Shown: positions 24,486 through 33,004 of the stretch, one piece after another
How the letters are laid out: the number at the start of each line of letters is the position of its first letter
How positions within the stretch are numbered: position 1 is the first letter of the stretch
Origin: Thermohalobaculum sp039187815
GTDB lineage: Bacteria; Pseudomonadota; Alphaproteobacteria; Rhodobacterales; Rhodobacteraceae
Reading direction: 5' to 3'
Assembly: GCA_039187815.1 (NCBI GenBank)
Contig: JBCCZI010000029.1
Coordinates: forward strand, 1 to 36,943
Length of the DNA: 36,943 nt
Notes under the pieces: model-generated
The model's database searches: none
Told to the model about the DNA's origin: nothing
Seen by the model: the letters and a program-made list of their open reading frames with translations, nothing else
Made by a program: the position numbers and the translations under genes

Positions 24486-25641
24486 CGTTGATCCGCGTGA
24501 TGACCGCTGAGAGCGGTGCCAGCTGCACCGTGCGCCCGCCTTGCTCGAGACCCCAGCGCAGCAGCCCCTCCAACATCGCCCGGGTTGGCGGACCGCTGAC
24601 AATGGCGGAGCCAGTGCCCTGGGCCTCCAAAGCCGCGGCTTCTAGCGCTGCATAGACCTCGTTCGACGAAGCCGTTGTATCCAGTTCGGCCGTCTGGCCA
24701 GCATAGGCGACCGTGAAGGCCTCGGCCAGCGCCTGGCCCTGATCCGCGCTCGACGGATCCACGTTCACAAAGGCAAACCCGTTGCGTTCGAGTACGGTGA
24801 TCACGCTTTTCAGGATGCCCTCATTGACGGTCGAATCGCTTCCGAGCGTCCCGGCAGAGGCCCCTATTGCCATCCACAGCCGGGCCATTTCGCGCTCGAC
24901 CTGCTCAGCGACCTCGACCTCGCTCATATCGGCGCGCAGCAGCGCCCGGTCATCGCCTGCATCGCCGGTCACCGGAAACTGCGCGAGGACTTCATAATCG
25001 GCAAGCTTCGCTTCGGCCGCGAGATCCACATCTTGCTCCGAGCGCGGAACGATCCCGAGCGTGAGCGGCATCGACAGCGAGAGTAGGGTTTCGACCGACA
25101 GCGGGCTGCTGCCCGCATCGTTGAGCACCACGGCGACCAAAGGGAGGCCGCTCCGCGGCTCGAACGGCACTGCATTGATCGAAAGCGCCGGGCCCTGAAG
25201 TTCAAAGGCCGGGCCTTCGACTTGGGGGATCTCGACGACCGGGGCCGGGCCTTCGAGCGTGGCGGCCGGCGGCAGGCCGCTCAGTTGGCCGTCGCTCACC
25301 GGTGTCTCGAAAGGCTCTGGCGCTGTGAAGCGTCCGTCTTCTGCAGGCGGCGTCGGTTCTTCGAGCGTGCTGCGCACCGTGCGATTCACATCCGTCGAGG
25401 GCTGCGGCACCGGGTCCGGCAGCGCGGGATCGGTGGGCGCGGTCTCGGGCGACACAGCGGCCACAGGCTCGCCATCGGGCAGGGTCTCGTCGACCGGTTC
25501 GGCCTGTTCGGCCACCTCCGGTTCGGGAATGGGGGACGAAATGGAGAGCGCAACCAACGCTCCGCCACAGATCAATAGACCCAAAAACACGCCACCCAGG
25601 AACTTCATACCCCGCGACCCTCCCCCGGGACCTTGAGCCAT
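24475..25641 (-). CDS. Divergent polysaccharide deacetylase family protein (YibQ-like)
   Basis: This 388-residue protein has an N-terminal membrane anchor (about residues 12-35). A long Pro/Glu/Ala-rich periplasmic linker (about 36-175) follows, then a C-terminal domain of the 'divergent polysaccharide deacetylase' (DUF610/YibQ) type, a NodB-like barrel. The first barrel strand reads LPLVAVVLNDAG where family members usually have an IDDLG-like motif, so one of the paired aspartates is Asn. The PMEP-like strand reads QFPVTGD. Metal-dependent deacetylation is therefore uncertain; a cell-envelope role is inferred. The ATG at 25641 has a strong GGAGGAGA ribosome-binding site. It sits opposite in strand between trpE and trpG, with its own divergent promoter region. 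Confidence 0.82.
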   Translation of the reverse strand: MAQGPGGGSRGMKFLGGVFLGLLICGGALVALSISSPIPEPEVAEQAEPVDETLPDGEPVAAVSPETAPTDPALPDPVPQPSTDVNRTVRSTLEEPTPPAEDGRFTAPEPFETPVSDGQLSGLPPAATLEGPAPVVEIPQVEGPAFELQGPALSINAVPFEPRSGLPLVAVVLNDAGSSPLSVETLLSLSMPLTLGIVPRSEQDVDLAAEAKLADYEVLAQFPVTGDAGDDRALLRADMSEVEVAEQVEREMARLWMAIGASAGTLGSDSTVNEGILKSVITVLERNGFAFVNVDPSSADQGQALAEAFTVAYAGQTAELDTTASSNEVYAALEAAALEAQGTGSAIVSGPPTRAMLEGLLRWGLEQGGRTVQLAPLSAVITRINGGS

Positions 25642-25729
25642 ACCCGTCTCCTCCGCCTCACCTGCGGTACACCCGTATCGCAAGCGCTAAGACTGCACGG
25701 TACTAGGATAGGCGAGCGAAGCCAAGCGC

Positions 25730-25757
25730 TTGACGGCTTCGCATCACATACGGAATC
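25730..25757 (+). promoter_or_regulatory. Candidate promoter of trpG-trpD-trpC-moaC-moeA
   Basis: The 184-base divergent region 25642-25825 is less GC-rich than the rest. TTGACGG (25730-25736) is a perfect -35 of the TTGACGS type; 13 bases on, ACGGAATC (25750-25757) is a partial -10 match. AAGCGCT occurs at 25683-25689 and again at 25724-25730. I see no leader peptide, and no antiterminator structure that I can support. Confidence 0.35.
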
Positions 25758-25825
25758 TATATGCGCTCATTAACGATGGCGCTAGCCTTGGATGAACCGC
25801 ATCGCGCCACAGCCCCGGAACCCGT

Positions 25826-26407
25826 ATGATCCTTCTCGTCGACAACTATGACAGCTTTACGTACAACCTGGCGCATTATCTGGGCGAACTGGGCGCGACG
25901 GTCAAAGTCATCCGCAACGACACGCTCTCGGTGGTCGAAACACTGGCGCTCGGCGCCGATGCGCTCGTCCTCAGCCCCGGGCCCTGCACCCCCGCGGAAG
26001 CCGGAATTTGCGTCGATCTGGTACGAGAGGCGCCGGCCGAGCTGCCGATTTTGGGCGTTTGCCTTGGTCATCAATCCATTGCCGCGGCGTGCGGTGCAAC
26101 GGTCGAGCGATGTCACGAGGTGCTGCACGGCAAGCTCTCGAACATCACCCATGACGGCACTGGCTTGTTCGAGGGGCTGCCCCAGGGATTTGCCGTGACG
26201 CGGTATCACTCGCTGACCGTCCGGCCCGACAATATGCCGGAGACGCTGCGCGTGACGGCCCGGTCGCAATCCGGCGTCATCATGGGGCTCGCGCACCGGT
26301 CGCGGCCGCTGCATGGCGTGCAGTTCCATCCGGAATCGATCGCCTCGGAACACGGTCACGCGATGCTGCGGCATTTCCTCGGCCTCATCGCGCCCGTCCC
26401 GGCATGA
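25826..26407 (+). CDS. trpG: Anthranilate synthase component II (glutamine amidotransferase)
   Basis: TrpG hydrolyses glutamine and passes ammonia to TrpE; in many bacteria the same subunit also serves PabB in folate synthesis. This 193-residue class I amidotransferase has the triad: Cys79 in GVCLGHQ, and His168 and Glu170 in VQFHPESIASEHG. The N-terminus VDNYDSFTYNL and oxyanion loop SPGPCTPAEAG (50-60) are typical. Its stop overlaps the trpD start (ATGA). It opens the second trp transcription unit, apart from trpE. Confidence 0.97.
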   Translation: MILLVDNYDSFTYNLAHYLGELGATVKVIRNDTLSVVETLALGADALVLSPGPCTPAEAGICVDLVREAPAELPILGVCLGHQSIAAACGATVERCHEVLHGKLSNITHDGTGLFEGLPQGFAVTRYHSLTVRPDNMPETLRVTARSQSGVIMGLAHRSRPLHGVQFHPESIASEHGHAMLRHFLGLIAPVPA

Positions 26408-27420
26408 GCGATCGCCTGAAGGCGCTGCTGGGCCAGGCCGCCGACCGACCGCTCGACGCCGAGACGGCGGCCGACGCTTTTGATGCCATCATGGAGGGTG
26501 AGGCCACGCCGGCACAGCTCGCCGGCTTTCTGATGGCGCTGCGCACCCGCGGAGAAACGGTCGACGAGATCGCCGCGGCGGCGGCGGCGATGCGCGCCCG
26601 CATGGCCCGCGTCAGCGCCCCCGAAGGCGCCATGGACATCGTCGGCACCGGCGGAGATGGCAAGAAGACGCTCAACATCTCGACGGCCACTGCCTTTGTC
26701 GTGGCCGGTTGCGGGGTGCCTGTGGCCAAGCACGGCAACCGGGCGCTGTCCTCGCGCTCTGGCGCGGCGGATGCGCTGACCCAGCTCGGCGTCCAGGTGA
26801 TGGTCCCGGCCGAGGTGGCCGAGCGGGCGCTGGCCGAGACGGGCATCTGCTTCATGATGGCGCCGATGCACCACAGCTCGATGCGCCATGTGCAGCCTGT
26901 GCGGATGGAGTTGGCCACCCGCACCGTCTTCAACATCCTGGGGCCGCTGACCAATCCGGCCGGGGTGCGCCATCAGCTGACCGGCGCCTTTGCGCGCGAA
27001 TGGTTGCGCCCGATGGCCGAGACGCTGGGGCGCCTTGGGTCCGAGCGCGCGTGGCTCGTGCATGGCGGCGACGGGACGGACGAGGTCTCGATAGCCGGTG
27101 TCACCCATGTGGTCACGCTCGATGGCGGTGCGGTCTCCGAGCGCGAGGTGCACCCCGAGGACGCCGGGCTGGCGCCGCATCCCTTCGAGGCGATCCGCGG
27201 TGGCACGCCCGAGGAGAACGCGGAGGCCTTCCGCGCGCTGCTCGATGGCGCACCCGGTGCCTATCGCGACGCGGTTCTACTGAATGCGGCCTGTGCCCTG
27301 CATGTGGTCGGGCGCGTCGGCAGCCTGCCCGACGGCGTTGCGATGGCTCGCCAGAGCATAGACAGTGGCGCAGCGCGGTCACGGCTCGCGGCCTTGGCCA
27401 AGGCGACACAGACCGACTGA
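26404..27420 (+). CDS. trpD: Anthranilate phosphoribosyltransferase
   Basis: TrpD joins anthranilate to 5-phosphoribosyl-1-pyrophosphate, giving phosphoribosylanthranilate. The 338-residue protein has the helical N-terminal domain, the PRPP loop GTGGDGKKTLNIST (81-94), KHGNRALSSRSGAADAL (109-125) and the metal-binding Asp-Glu in GGDGTDEVS. FNILGPLTNPA is another family block. Translation is coupled to trpG by the ATGA overlap. The next gene, trpC, follows after 85 bases. Confidence 0.97.
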   Translation: MSDRLKALLGQAADRPLDAETAADAFDAIMEGEATPAQLAGFLMALRTRGETVDEIAAAAAAMRARMARVSAPEGAMDIVGTGGDGKKTLNISTATAFVVAGCGVPVAKHGNRALSSRSGAADALTQLGVQVMVPAEVAERALAETGICFMMAPMHHSSMRHVQPVRMELATRTVFNILGPLTNPAGVRHQLTGAFAREWLRPMAETLGRLGSERAWLVHGGDGTDEVSIAGVTHVVTLDGGAVSEREVHPEDAGLAPHPFEAIRGGTPEENAEAFRALLDGAPGAYRDAVLLNAACALHVVGRVGSLPDGVAMARQSIDSGAARSRLAALAKATQTD

Positions 27421-27505
27421 GCCCTGCGCGAGAGCTTGCGCCTCGGCCCGCCCCCGCATACCCAGAGGCCGGTCGCAGCCAGCGGCGCCGAAATTGGGAA
27501 CTGCC

Positions 27506-28327
27506 ATGAGCGACATTCTCGACAAGATCGCCGCTTACAAGGCCAAAGAGGTGCGCATCCGCAAGGCCGAGCGCCCCTTGGCCACCATCGAGGCCTTGGC
27601 CGGCGATGCACCGGAGGTGCGGCCCTTTGCCGAGGCGCTGCGCGCCGCCGAGGCCGCAGGCCGCTATGGTTTGATCGCCGAGATCAAAAGGGCAAGCCCG
27701 TCCAAGGGATTGATCCGGGCCGATTTCGACCCGCCCGCACTTGCCCGCGCCTATTCCGATGGCGGGGCAAGCTGTCTCAGCGTGCTGACCGACACGCCGA
27801 GCTTTCAGGGCGCGGACCGGTTTCTGACCGAGGCGCGCCGGGCCACGACGCTCCCGGCGCTGCGCAAGGATTTCTTGCTCGACCCCTGGCAGGTTGTGGA
27901 GGCTCGGGCTCTGGGGGCCGATTGCATTCTGGTGATCATGGCCATGGTCTCCGATGCCCAGGCGGGCGAACTGGCCGCGGCGGCCGCGTCCTGGGGCATG
28001 GACGTGCTGATCGAAGTGCATGATGCTGCCGAGATGGAGCGGGCGCTGCGTCTGTCCTCGCCGCTGATCGGCGTCAACAACCGTAATCTCAAGACCTTTG
28101 AGGTTCGCCTCGAGACCACCGAGACCCTGGCGCCCATGGTGCCCACGGACCGCGTGCTCATCGCAGAGAGCGGTCTCTTCGGCGGCGAGGATCTCGCCCG
28201 GCTCGCGCGTGTCGGCGCCCGCAGCTTCCTGATTGGCGAGAGCCTGATGCGCCAGACCGATGTCGCAGCGGCGACACGTGCGATCCTGGCGGACCCGGTG
28301 CGGGCCGATCTGGGGGGTGCGGCATGA
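27506..28327 (+). CDS. trpC: Indole-3-glycerol phosphate synthase
   Basis: TrpC closes the indole ring: it turns carboxyphenylamino-deoxyribulose phosphate into indole-3-glycerol phosphate with loss of CO2 and water. The 273-residue TIM barrel has the signature AEIKRASPSKG (58-68), with Glu59 and Lys61, the catalytic lysine in LRKDFLLDPWQV, Asn in GVNNRNLKTF and Glu in IAESGL. No TrpF domain is fused. The ATG at 27506 has GGGAA upstream; the longer frame lacks support. Its stop overlaps the moaC start (ATGA). trpF, trpB and trpA are not in this window. Confidence 0.97.
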   Translation: MSDILDKIAAYKAKEVRIRKAERPLATIEALAGDAPEVRPFAEALRAAEAAGRYGLIAEIKRASPSKGLIRADFDPPALARAYSDGGASCLSVLTDTPSFQGADRFLTEARRATTLPALRKDFLLDPWQVVEARALGADCILVIMAMVSDAQAGELAAAAASWGMDVLIEVHDAAEMERALRLSSPLIGVNNRNLKTFEVRLETTETLAPMVPTDRVLIAESGLFGGEDLARLARVGARSFLIGESLMRQTDVAAATRAILADPVRADLGGAA

Positions 28328-28803
28328 GCGGGTTCACCCATTTCGACGCCGAAGGCCGCGCTCAAATGGTTGATGTCGGCGCCAAGGCCGAGACCAAGCG
28401 GACCGCGACCGCTCGGGGCGCCGTGGTGATGGAGCCGGAGACGCTCTCCATGATCGTCGAGGGGCGCGCTGAGAAGGGCGATGTGCTCGCGGTCGCACGG
28501 TTGGCCGGGATAATGGCGGCCAAGCGCACCGCTGATCTGGTTCCGCTCTGCCATCCGCTCATGCTGAGCAAGGTGTCGGTCGATTTGGTGCCGGCCCCGC
28601 CCGACCGGGTGGAAATCAAGGCGACGGTCGCGCTCACCGGCAAGACGGGGGTCGAGATGGAAGCCCTCACCGCGGTCTCGGTCGCCGCCCTCACCGTCTA
28701 TGATATGTGCAAGGCGGTGGATCGGGGCATGCAAATGACCGATCTGCGTCTGGTGCACAAAGCGGGCGGCGCGTCGGGGGAGTGGCACGAGGGCGACCGG
28801 TGA
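28324..28803 (+). CDS. moaC: Cyclic pyranopterin monophosphate synthase
   Basis: MoaC converts 3',8-cyclo-7,8-dihydroguanosine triphosphate, made by MoaA, into cyclic pyranopterin monophosphate, the first stable intermediate of molybdenum cofactor synthesis. The 159-residue protein has AAKRTADLVPLCHPL (65-79), the TGVEMEALTAVSVAALTVYDMCKAVD block and the C-terminal lysine-glycine motif HKAGGASG. It is linked to trpC upstream (ATGA) and to moeA downstream (GTGA). moaA is absent here. Confidence 0.97.
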   Translation: MSGFTHFDAEGRAQMVDVGAKAETKRTATARGAVVMEPETLSMIVEGRAEKGDVLAVARLAGIMAAKRTADLVPLCHPLMLSKVSVDLVPAPPDRVEIKATVALTGKTGVEMEALTAVSVAALTVYDMCKAVDRGMQMTDLRLVHKAGGASGEWHEGDR

Positions 28804-29996
28804 GCCTTCTCACCGTTGCCGATGCGCTCGATCGGCTGTTTGCTCTGATCCGTCCGATGGGGGTCGAGGCGGTGCCTCTGGCCGGCGCGGCCGGCCGCGT
28901 CCTGCGCGCGGACGGAGTTGCAGAGCGGGACCAGCCCCCCTTCGCGGCCTCGGCGATGGACGGCTATGCGGTGCGCGTCGCCGATGCGACGCGCGATGCC
29001 GTGCTGCCCGTGGCGGGAGAGGCGGCCGCCGGACGCAGCTTTCATGGGCCCCTGCCGCATGGGGCCGCGGTCCGGATCTTTACCGGCGCTCCGGTGCCCG
29101 TGGGCGCGGACGCCGTCTTGATCCAAGAGAATGCGGAGGCGCACGAGGGTCACATCCGTGTCCTCGAAGCCCCGGATCAGGACCGTTACATCCGGCCCGC
29201 GGGGGGGGATTTCCGCTCGGGTGCGCGCCTTGTGGCGCCACGGTGGCTCGGTCCGCGCGATCTGGGGCTCGCCGCGGCGATGAACCTGCCGACGTTGACC
29301 GTCTCGCGCCGCCCGAGCGTTGCGATCATTCCGACCGGGGACGAGCTGGTTTGGCCGGGTGCCGATCCTGGACCCGATCAGATCGTCGCGTCGAGTGGCT
29401 TTGGACTGGCGGCGCGGCTCGCGCGGCTTGGCGCGGAGCCACGGCTCTGTCCCATCGCGCTTGATACGGCGGCCAGCGTGCGCCGGGCGCTTGAGCAGGC
29501 CGCCGGGGCCGATGTGATCGTGACCCTGGGCGGCGCCTCTGTTGGCGAGCACGACTTTGTCGCCGGGGTGCTCGACGCGCTCGGTGCCGAGCGCAGCTTC
29601 TACAAGATCGCCATGCGACCGGGAAAGCCGCTGATGGCGGGCAGGCTGGGCGAGAGCGCGGTTGTCGGTCTGCCGGGAAACCCGGTCTCGACCATGATCT
29701 GCACCGAGATCTTCCTCGTCCCCGCGCTCGAAGCAGCGCTTGGCCTGCCGGCCCGCGCCCGGGCCCGGAGCACGGCAGTTTTGGCCGAGGATCTCCCCGC
29801 AAATGGTCCGCGAGAGCACTATATGCGCGCCTTGCTAGAGCACCGGGGCGATGGGCCGGATCTGGTCCGCGCCTTCGAGAACCAAGACAGCTCTCTGGTC
29901 TTCACCCTGGCGGAGGCCAATGCCGTCATCGTTGCCGACCCCCATGCCCCGCACCGTCGGGCCGGCACGGTCGTCGAGGTCATCCCCCTCGACTGA
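28800..29996 (+). CDS. moeA: Molybdopterin molybdenumtransferase
   Basis: MoeA inserts molybdate into adenylylated molybdopterin. The 398-residue protein has the family blocks PFAASAMDGYAVRV, PVPVGADAVLIQEN, IPTGDELVWPG, TLGGASVGEHDFV and GLPGNPVSTMIC, covering domains I to IV in order. The GTG start at 28800 overlaps the moaC stop (GTGA); a longer frame runs inside moaC and is rejected. The alphaproteobacterial moaC-moeA-lexA order is kept, but lexA has its own promoter after a 116-base gap. Confidence 0.96.
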   Translation: MSLLTVADALDRLFALIRPMGVEAVPLAGAAGRVLRADGVAERDQPPFAASAMDGYAVRVADATRDAVLPVAGEAAAGRSFHGPLPHGAAVRIFTGAPVPVGADAVLIQENAEAHEGHIRVLEAPDQDRYIRPAGGDFRSGARLVAPRWLGPRDLGLAAAMNLPTLTVSRRPSVAIIPTGDELVWPGADPGPDQIVASSGFGLAARLARLGAEPRLCPIALDTAASVRRALEQAAGADVIVTLGGASVGEHDFVAGVLDALGAERSFYKIAMRPGKPLMAGRLGESAVVGLPGNPVSTMICTEIFLVPALEAALGLPARARARSTAVLAEDLPANGPREHYMRALLEHRGDGPDLVRAFENQDSSLVFTLAEANAVIVADPHAPHRRAGTVVEVIPLD

Positions 29997-30038
29997 GCTC
30001 CGTGGGATCGCGACAAAAGCTGGCGGAGTTGAGCCTCT

Positions 30039-30053
30039 GTTCCTCATTTGTTG
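30039..30053. promoter_or_regulatory. Second, imperfect LexA box upstream of lexA
   Basis: GTTC-N7-GTTG (30039-30042 and 30050-30053) differs by one base from the alphaproteobacterial SOS box GTTC-N7-GTTC. It overlaps the first bases of the -35 element TTGACA (30051-30056). It is in the opposite sense to the perfect box 11 bases further on. Confidence 0.5.
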
Positions 30054-30079
30054 ACACATAACCAGAACTTAAATAGAAC
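30051..30079 (+). promoter_or_regulatory. lexA promoter
   Basis: TTGACA (30051-30056) and TAGAAC (30074-30079) are 17 bases apart. In Caulobacter terms, TTGACAC and AATAGAAC (30072-30079) are 14 bases apart with 6 of 8 matches. It ends 33 bases before the lexA ATG, and the local sequence is AT-rich against a GC-rich background. Confidence 0.6.
30065..30079. promoter_or_regulatory. Perfect LexA (SOS) box overlapping the lexA -10
   Basis: GAAC-N7-GAAC (30065-30068 and 30076-30079) is an exact copy of the direct-repeat SOS box known in Alphaproteobacteria, read on the opposite strand as GTTC-N7-GTTC. It covers the -10 region, so LexA bound here would block its own transcription. Confidence 0.8.
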
Positions 30080-30112
30080 AGAGACGACAGGCATAGAACG
30101 AGGCAGCCGACC

Positions 30113-30817
30113 ATGCTGACCAAGAAGCAATACGATCTTTTGATCTTCATCCATGATCGGGTGCAGCGGGACGGTGTGCCGCCCTCGTTCGACGAGATGA
30201 AGGAGGCCTTGGATCTACGGTCCAAATCCGGCATCCACCGGCTGATCACGGCTTTGGAGGAACGGGGCTATATCCGCCGCATGGCCCATCGGGCTCGCGC
30301 CGTTGAGATCATACGGCTGCCCGAGAACCTCGAGTCGAGCCGACCCCGGGGCTTCCATCCTTCCGTGATCCAAGGCGATCTGTCTCGGCCTGGCGGCGAT
30401 ACGGCGCCGGAGGAGATGGCCACCCAGCCCGCGATCGGCGCCGTGCCGCTGGTCGGTCGCATCGCGGCGGGCGTGCCGATCGAGGCGCTTGAACAGGGCC
30501 GCCAAAATCTTGGCGTTCCCGAGCAGATGCTCTCGGCCAACGCGGAACATTACGCGTTGGAGGTCAAGGGCGACTCGATGATCGAGGCTGGCATCTTTGA
30601 AGGCGACATCGTCGTCGTTCGCCGCCAGGACAGCGCGGATACCGGCGATATCGTTGTGGCTCTGATCGAGGACCATGAGGCGACGCTGAAGCGGCTGCGG
30701 CGCAAAGGCGGGGCGATCGCCCTCGAAGCGGCAAACCCGGTCTACGAGACACGGCTGTATCGCTCGGATCAGGTGCGCATCCAGGGCAAGATGGTCGGGC
30801 TCATTCGCACCTATTGA
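30113..30817 (+). CDS. lexA: SOS repressor LexA
   Basis: LexA represses DNA-repair genes and cuts itself when RecA filaments form on damaged DNA. The 234-residue protein has an N-terminal winged helix (1-65: LTKKQYDLLIFIHDRVQ, with recognition part SKSGIHRLITALEERG). A long linker (66-105) typical of Alphaproteobacteria leads to the S24 peptidase domain. The self-cleavage site is Ala119-Gly120 in GRIAAGVP, the nucleophile is Ser155 in KGDSM and the general base is Lys193 in ATLKRL. Two LexA boxes in the promoter indicate autoregulation. Its 3' end overlaps the convergent comEC gene by 17 bases. Confidence 0.97.
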   Translation: MLTKKQYDLLIFIHDRVQRDGVPPSFDEMKEALDLRSKSGIHRLITALEERGYIRRMAHRARAVEIIRLPENLESSRPRGFHPSVIQGDLSRPGGDTAPEEMATQPAIGAVPLVGRIAAGVPIEALEQGRQNLGVPEQMLSANAEHYALEVKGDSMIEAGIFEGDIVVVRRQDSADTGDIVVALIEDHEATLKRLRRKGGAIALEAANPVYETRLYRSDQVRIQGKMVGLIRTY

Positions 30818-32936
30818 TCGGGCGGCCGGCTGCGTGCTGGTCCCAGAGGCGCTTGCCCCCGCTGCGGGCGCCCTCGATCTCAACGCGACCCTCAGCGATC
30901 CGCAGGGCAGCAGCGCCCAGATCGCGAAGATGCGCCTCCCCCAGATAACAGCACGCACCCGCCAGCGGCGGGCCATGCCGGGCAATGAGGATCGTCTTAG
31001 GAATGCACAGTTCCGCAAGCGCCGCGCGGTCCGGTTTGCGCCCCTGCACCACCTCGAGCCGCCACCCTTCGGCCAAATCGGCGCGCGCCCATCCCCGTCC
31101 GTGGCTGAGCGCGGCGCGGCTGGCTGCTGTCTCCTGATCCGCGGCGTCGCCGTCGCGCCGTAGCCAGGTTTGTGCCGCAAAGCCCTGTGCGCGGCGATGG
31201 TCGACGGCCCGCCCATCTTCTCCCAGCACGCCGACCAGTCGAGCGCCTGGAGCGATCAACAGATTCGGCCGGGGGGGCGGATCGGCGGAAATCCACAACC
31301 CAAAGGCAACAGGTACGGCCCCGGCAAAGCGGATCGGCGAGCGCCAGAGGCTGAGCCACAGGCCGCCGAGTGCGATCAGCGCGAGCGCGGCGGGCGGCCA
31401 AGCCTGCATCGGCTGAACCGCACCGGGCAGGGCGGCGATGCGCTCAGCAACCTCGAGCACCGCGCCAATCCCTTCACCCATGGGCACCACCGCCCATGCG
31501 GCCAGACCGAAAAGCGAGAGTACGCCCGACAACACCGCAAGCGGCGCGATCCAGAGACCCATGATCGGCAGCGCGAGCAAATTGGCCGGCAGCCCCCACA
31601 GCGCGACGCGATTGAAGTGATAGGCGGCAAAGGGCCCCGTCGCCAGACCGGCCACAAGGCTGGTGGCCGCAATCCCAGCCAGGTAGAGCAGAACGCGCCG
31701 GGCCGGATGGCTTGCCTTGCCCGGGCTGTCGAGCCGGACGGCCTCGAAGGTGGAGACCAATGCGACGGTCGCTGCAAAGCTCATCTGGAACCCCGCGTCG
31801 AACAGCGAGACTGGCCGCCAGATCAAGACGATCACCGCGGCCAGCGCCAAGGCCCTGAGCGTGATCGCGGGCCGGTCGAGCAGCACCGCCACTAGGGCCA
31901 CGACCACCATGGCAAAGGCGCGCTGGGTCGGGACGGTCGCCCCCGAGAGCGCGAGATACGCCGCCCCCATAGCAAGGGCCGCCGCCGCCGCGAGCTTCTT
32001 CGTCGGATAGCGCAGTGCAATCGCCGGGATCAGCGCCAGCCCGCCTCGGACAAGGCCAAAGATCAAGCCGCACAAAATGCCCATATGCAGACCGGAGATA
32101 GCCAGCAGATGCGAGAGATTGGCGGCGCGCAGGTGCTCTTCTTCCGTCTCTTCGATGCCGGATCGGTCTCCGACGATGATGGCCGCGGCAAAGGCGCCTT
32201 CGGGCCCCGGAAGTTGTGCGCGCAGCCCATCGGCGATCCGTTTGCGCAACAGAGCGAGGGTGAGACTGGCCCGGTCGACCCAGGATACCCGCTCCGCGGC
32301 GCGCAGGCGAAGTGTGGGCCCGACCGCGTATCCGACAGCGCCGATCCGGTCGAAATAGGCGCTGCGGTGGAAGTCGAAGGCGCCGGGCTCGACCGCCCCT
32401 CCGGGCGGGAAGATGCGCGCCTGCAGACGCACCCGCTGACCAGGGAGGATGCCTGTCTCGTCCGGGCGTTGCTCGACCAGCGAGATGCGGATGCGGGCGG
32501 GCGTCTCTGAGCGCTCCACCCCGAACAGCCGGACCTGGTCGAGGAGCAGGCGCGGAGCCCCGGATGCCGAGCGTCCGACCGAGACGACTCGGCCTTCGAC
32601 CCCGGTCTCGATCATCTCGGGCAGCATCGGTGCCTTGGCCGCGTGGGCATGGGCCAATGCCAATGCAAAACCCGTCGCGATCGCGAGCGCGCCCAATGTC
32701 AGCGCATAGCCAACCCAACCGAGGCGCCGCGCCAATCCCGTCATCGCCAGGAAAAGCGGCGCGAGGACGCAGGTAGCGGTCCAGACGGGTGGTTCGGCGG
32801 CCAGCGAGAAGTAAAGCGCGATCCCCATCCCCATGCCGACGGGCACCCACAGCATGGCGCGCCCACTCTCGGCCGTGTAGAGCGTTGCCGCAACGCGCTG
32901 AAGTCGCACCTTGTCCTCCTTGGCTCGCTGCCCCAT
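30801..32936 (-). CDS. comEC: ComEC/Rec2-family DNA-uptake channel-like protein
   Basis: This 711-residue polytopic membrane protein is of the ComEC/Rec2 family, whose members form the inner-membrane channel for single-stranded DNA in natural transformation. It has N-terminal helices followed by an OB-like DUF4131 region (about 100-215, with GQRVRLQARIFPPGG and YFDRIGAVGYA). The competence domain follows, with the signature NLSHLLAISGLHMGIL and many helices to about residue 530. The C-terminal part (about 545-711) lies where a metallo-beta-lactamase domain occurs in other members, but no HxHxDH motif is seen, so it is degenerate or different. The ATG at 32936 is preferred; the longer frame reaches into gltX's upstream region and start. 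The stop overlaps the end of lexA. No other competence gene is nearby. Confidence 0.9.
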   Translation of the reverse strand: MGQRAKEDKVRLQRVAATLYTAESGRAMLWVPVGMGMGIALYFSLAAEPPVWTATCVLAPLFLAMTGLARRLGWVGYALTLGALAIATGFALALAHAHAAKAPMLPEMIETGVEGRVVSVGRSASGAPRLLLDQVRLFGVERSETPARIRISLVEQRPDETGILPGQRVRLQARIFPPGGAVEPGAFDFHRSAYFDRIGAVGYAVGPTLRLRAAERVSWVDRASLTLALLRKRIADGLRAQLPGPEGAFAAAIIVGDRSGIEETEEEHLRAANLSHLLAISGLHMGILCGLIFGLVRGGLALIPAIALRYPTKKLAAAAALAMGAAYLALSGATVPTQRAFAMVVVALVAVLLDRPAITLRALALAAVIVLIWRPVSLFDAGFQMSFAATVALVSTFEAVRLDSPGKASHPARRVLLYLAGIAATSLVAGLATGPFAAYHFNRVALWGLPANLLALPIMGLWIAPLAVLSGVLSLFGLAAWAVVPMGEGIGAVLEVAERIAALPGAVQPMQAWPPAALALIALGGLWLSLWRSPIRFAGAVPVAFGLWISADPPPRPNLLIAPGARLVGVLGEDGRAVDHRRAQGFAAQTWLRRDGDAADQETAASRAALSHGRGWARADLAEGWRLEVVQGRKPDRAALAELCIPKTILIARHGPPLAGACCYLGEAHLRDLGAAALRIAEGRVEIEGARSGGKRLWDQHAAGRPINRCE

Positions 32937-33004
32937 AAGACAAGCGCCTTTTCGCGGGGCTCTGCAAGCCCGCAGCCCGGATCCGAGCAACCAGAGGCCC
33001 ACCG

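Noticed and set aside
25683..25730. AAGCGCT direct repeat as a regulator site for trpG
   Set aside because: Seven-base repeat, 41 bases apart, in GC-rich DNA; too short to support a claim.
27421..27505. Possible small gene between trpD and trpC
   Set aside because: Only 85 bases, no start with ribosome-binding site, no conserved product.
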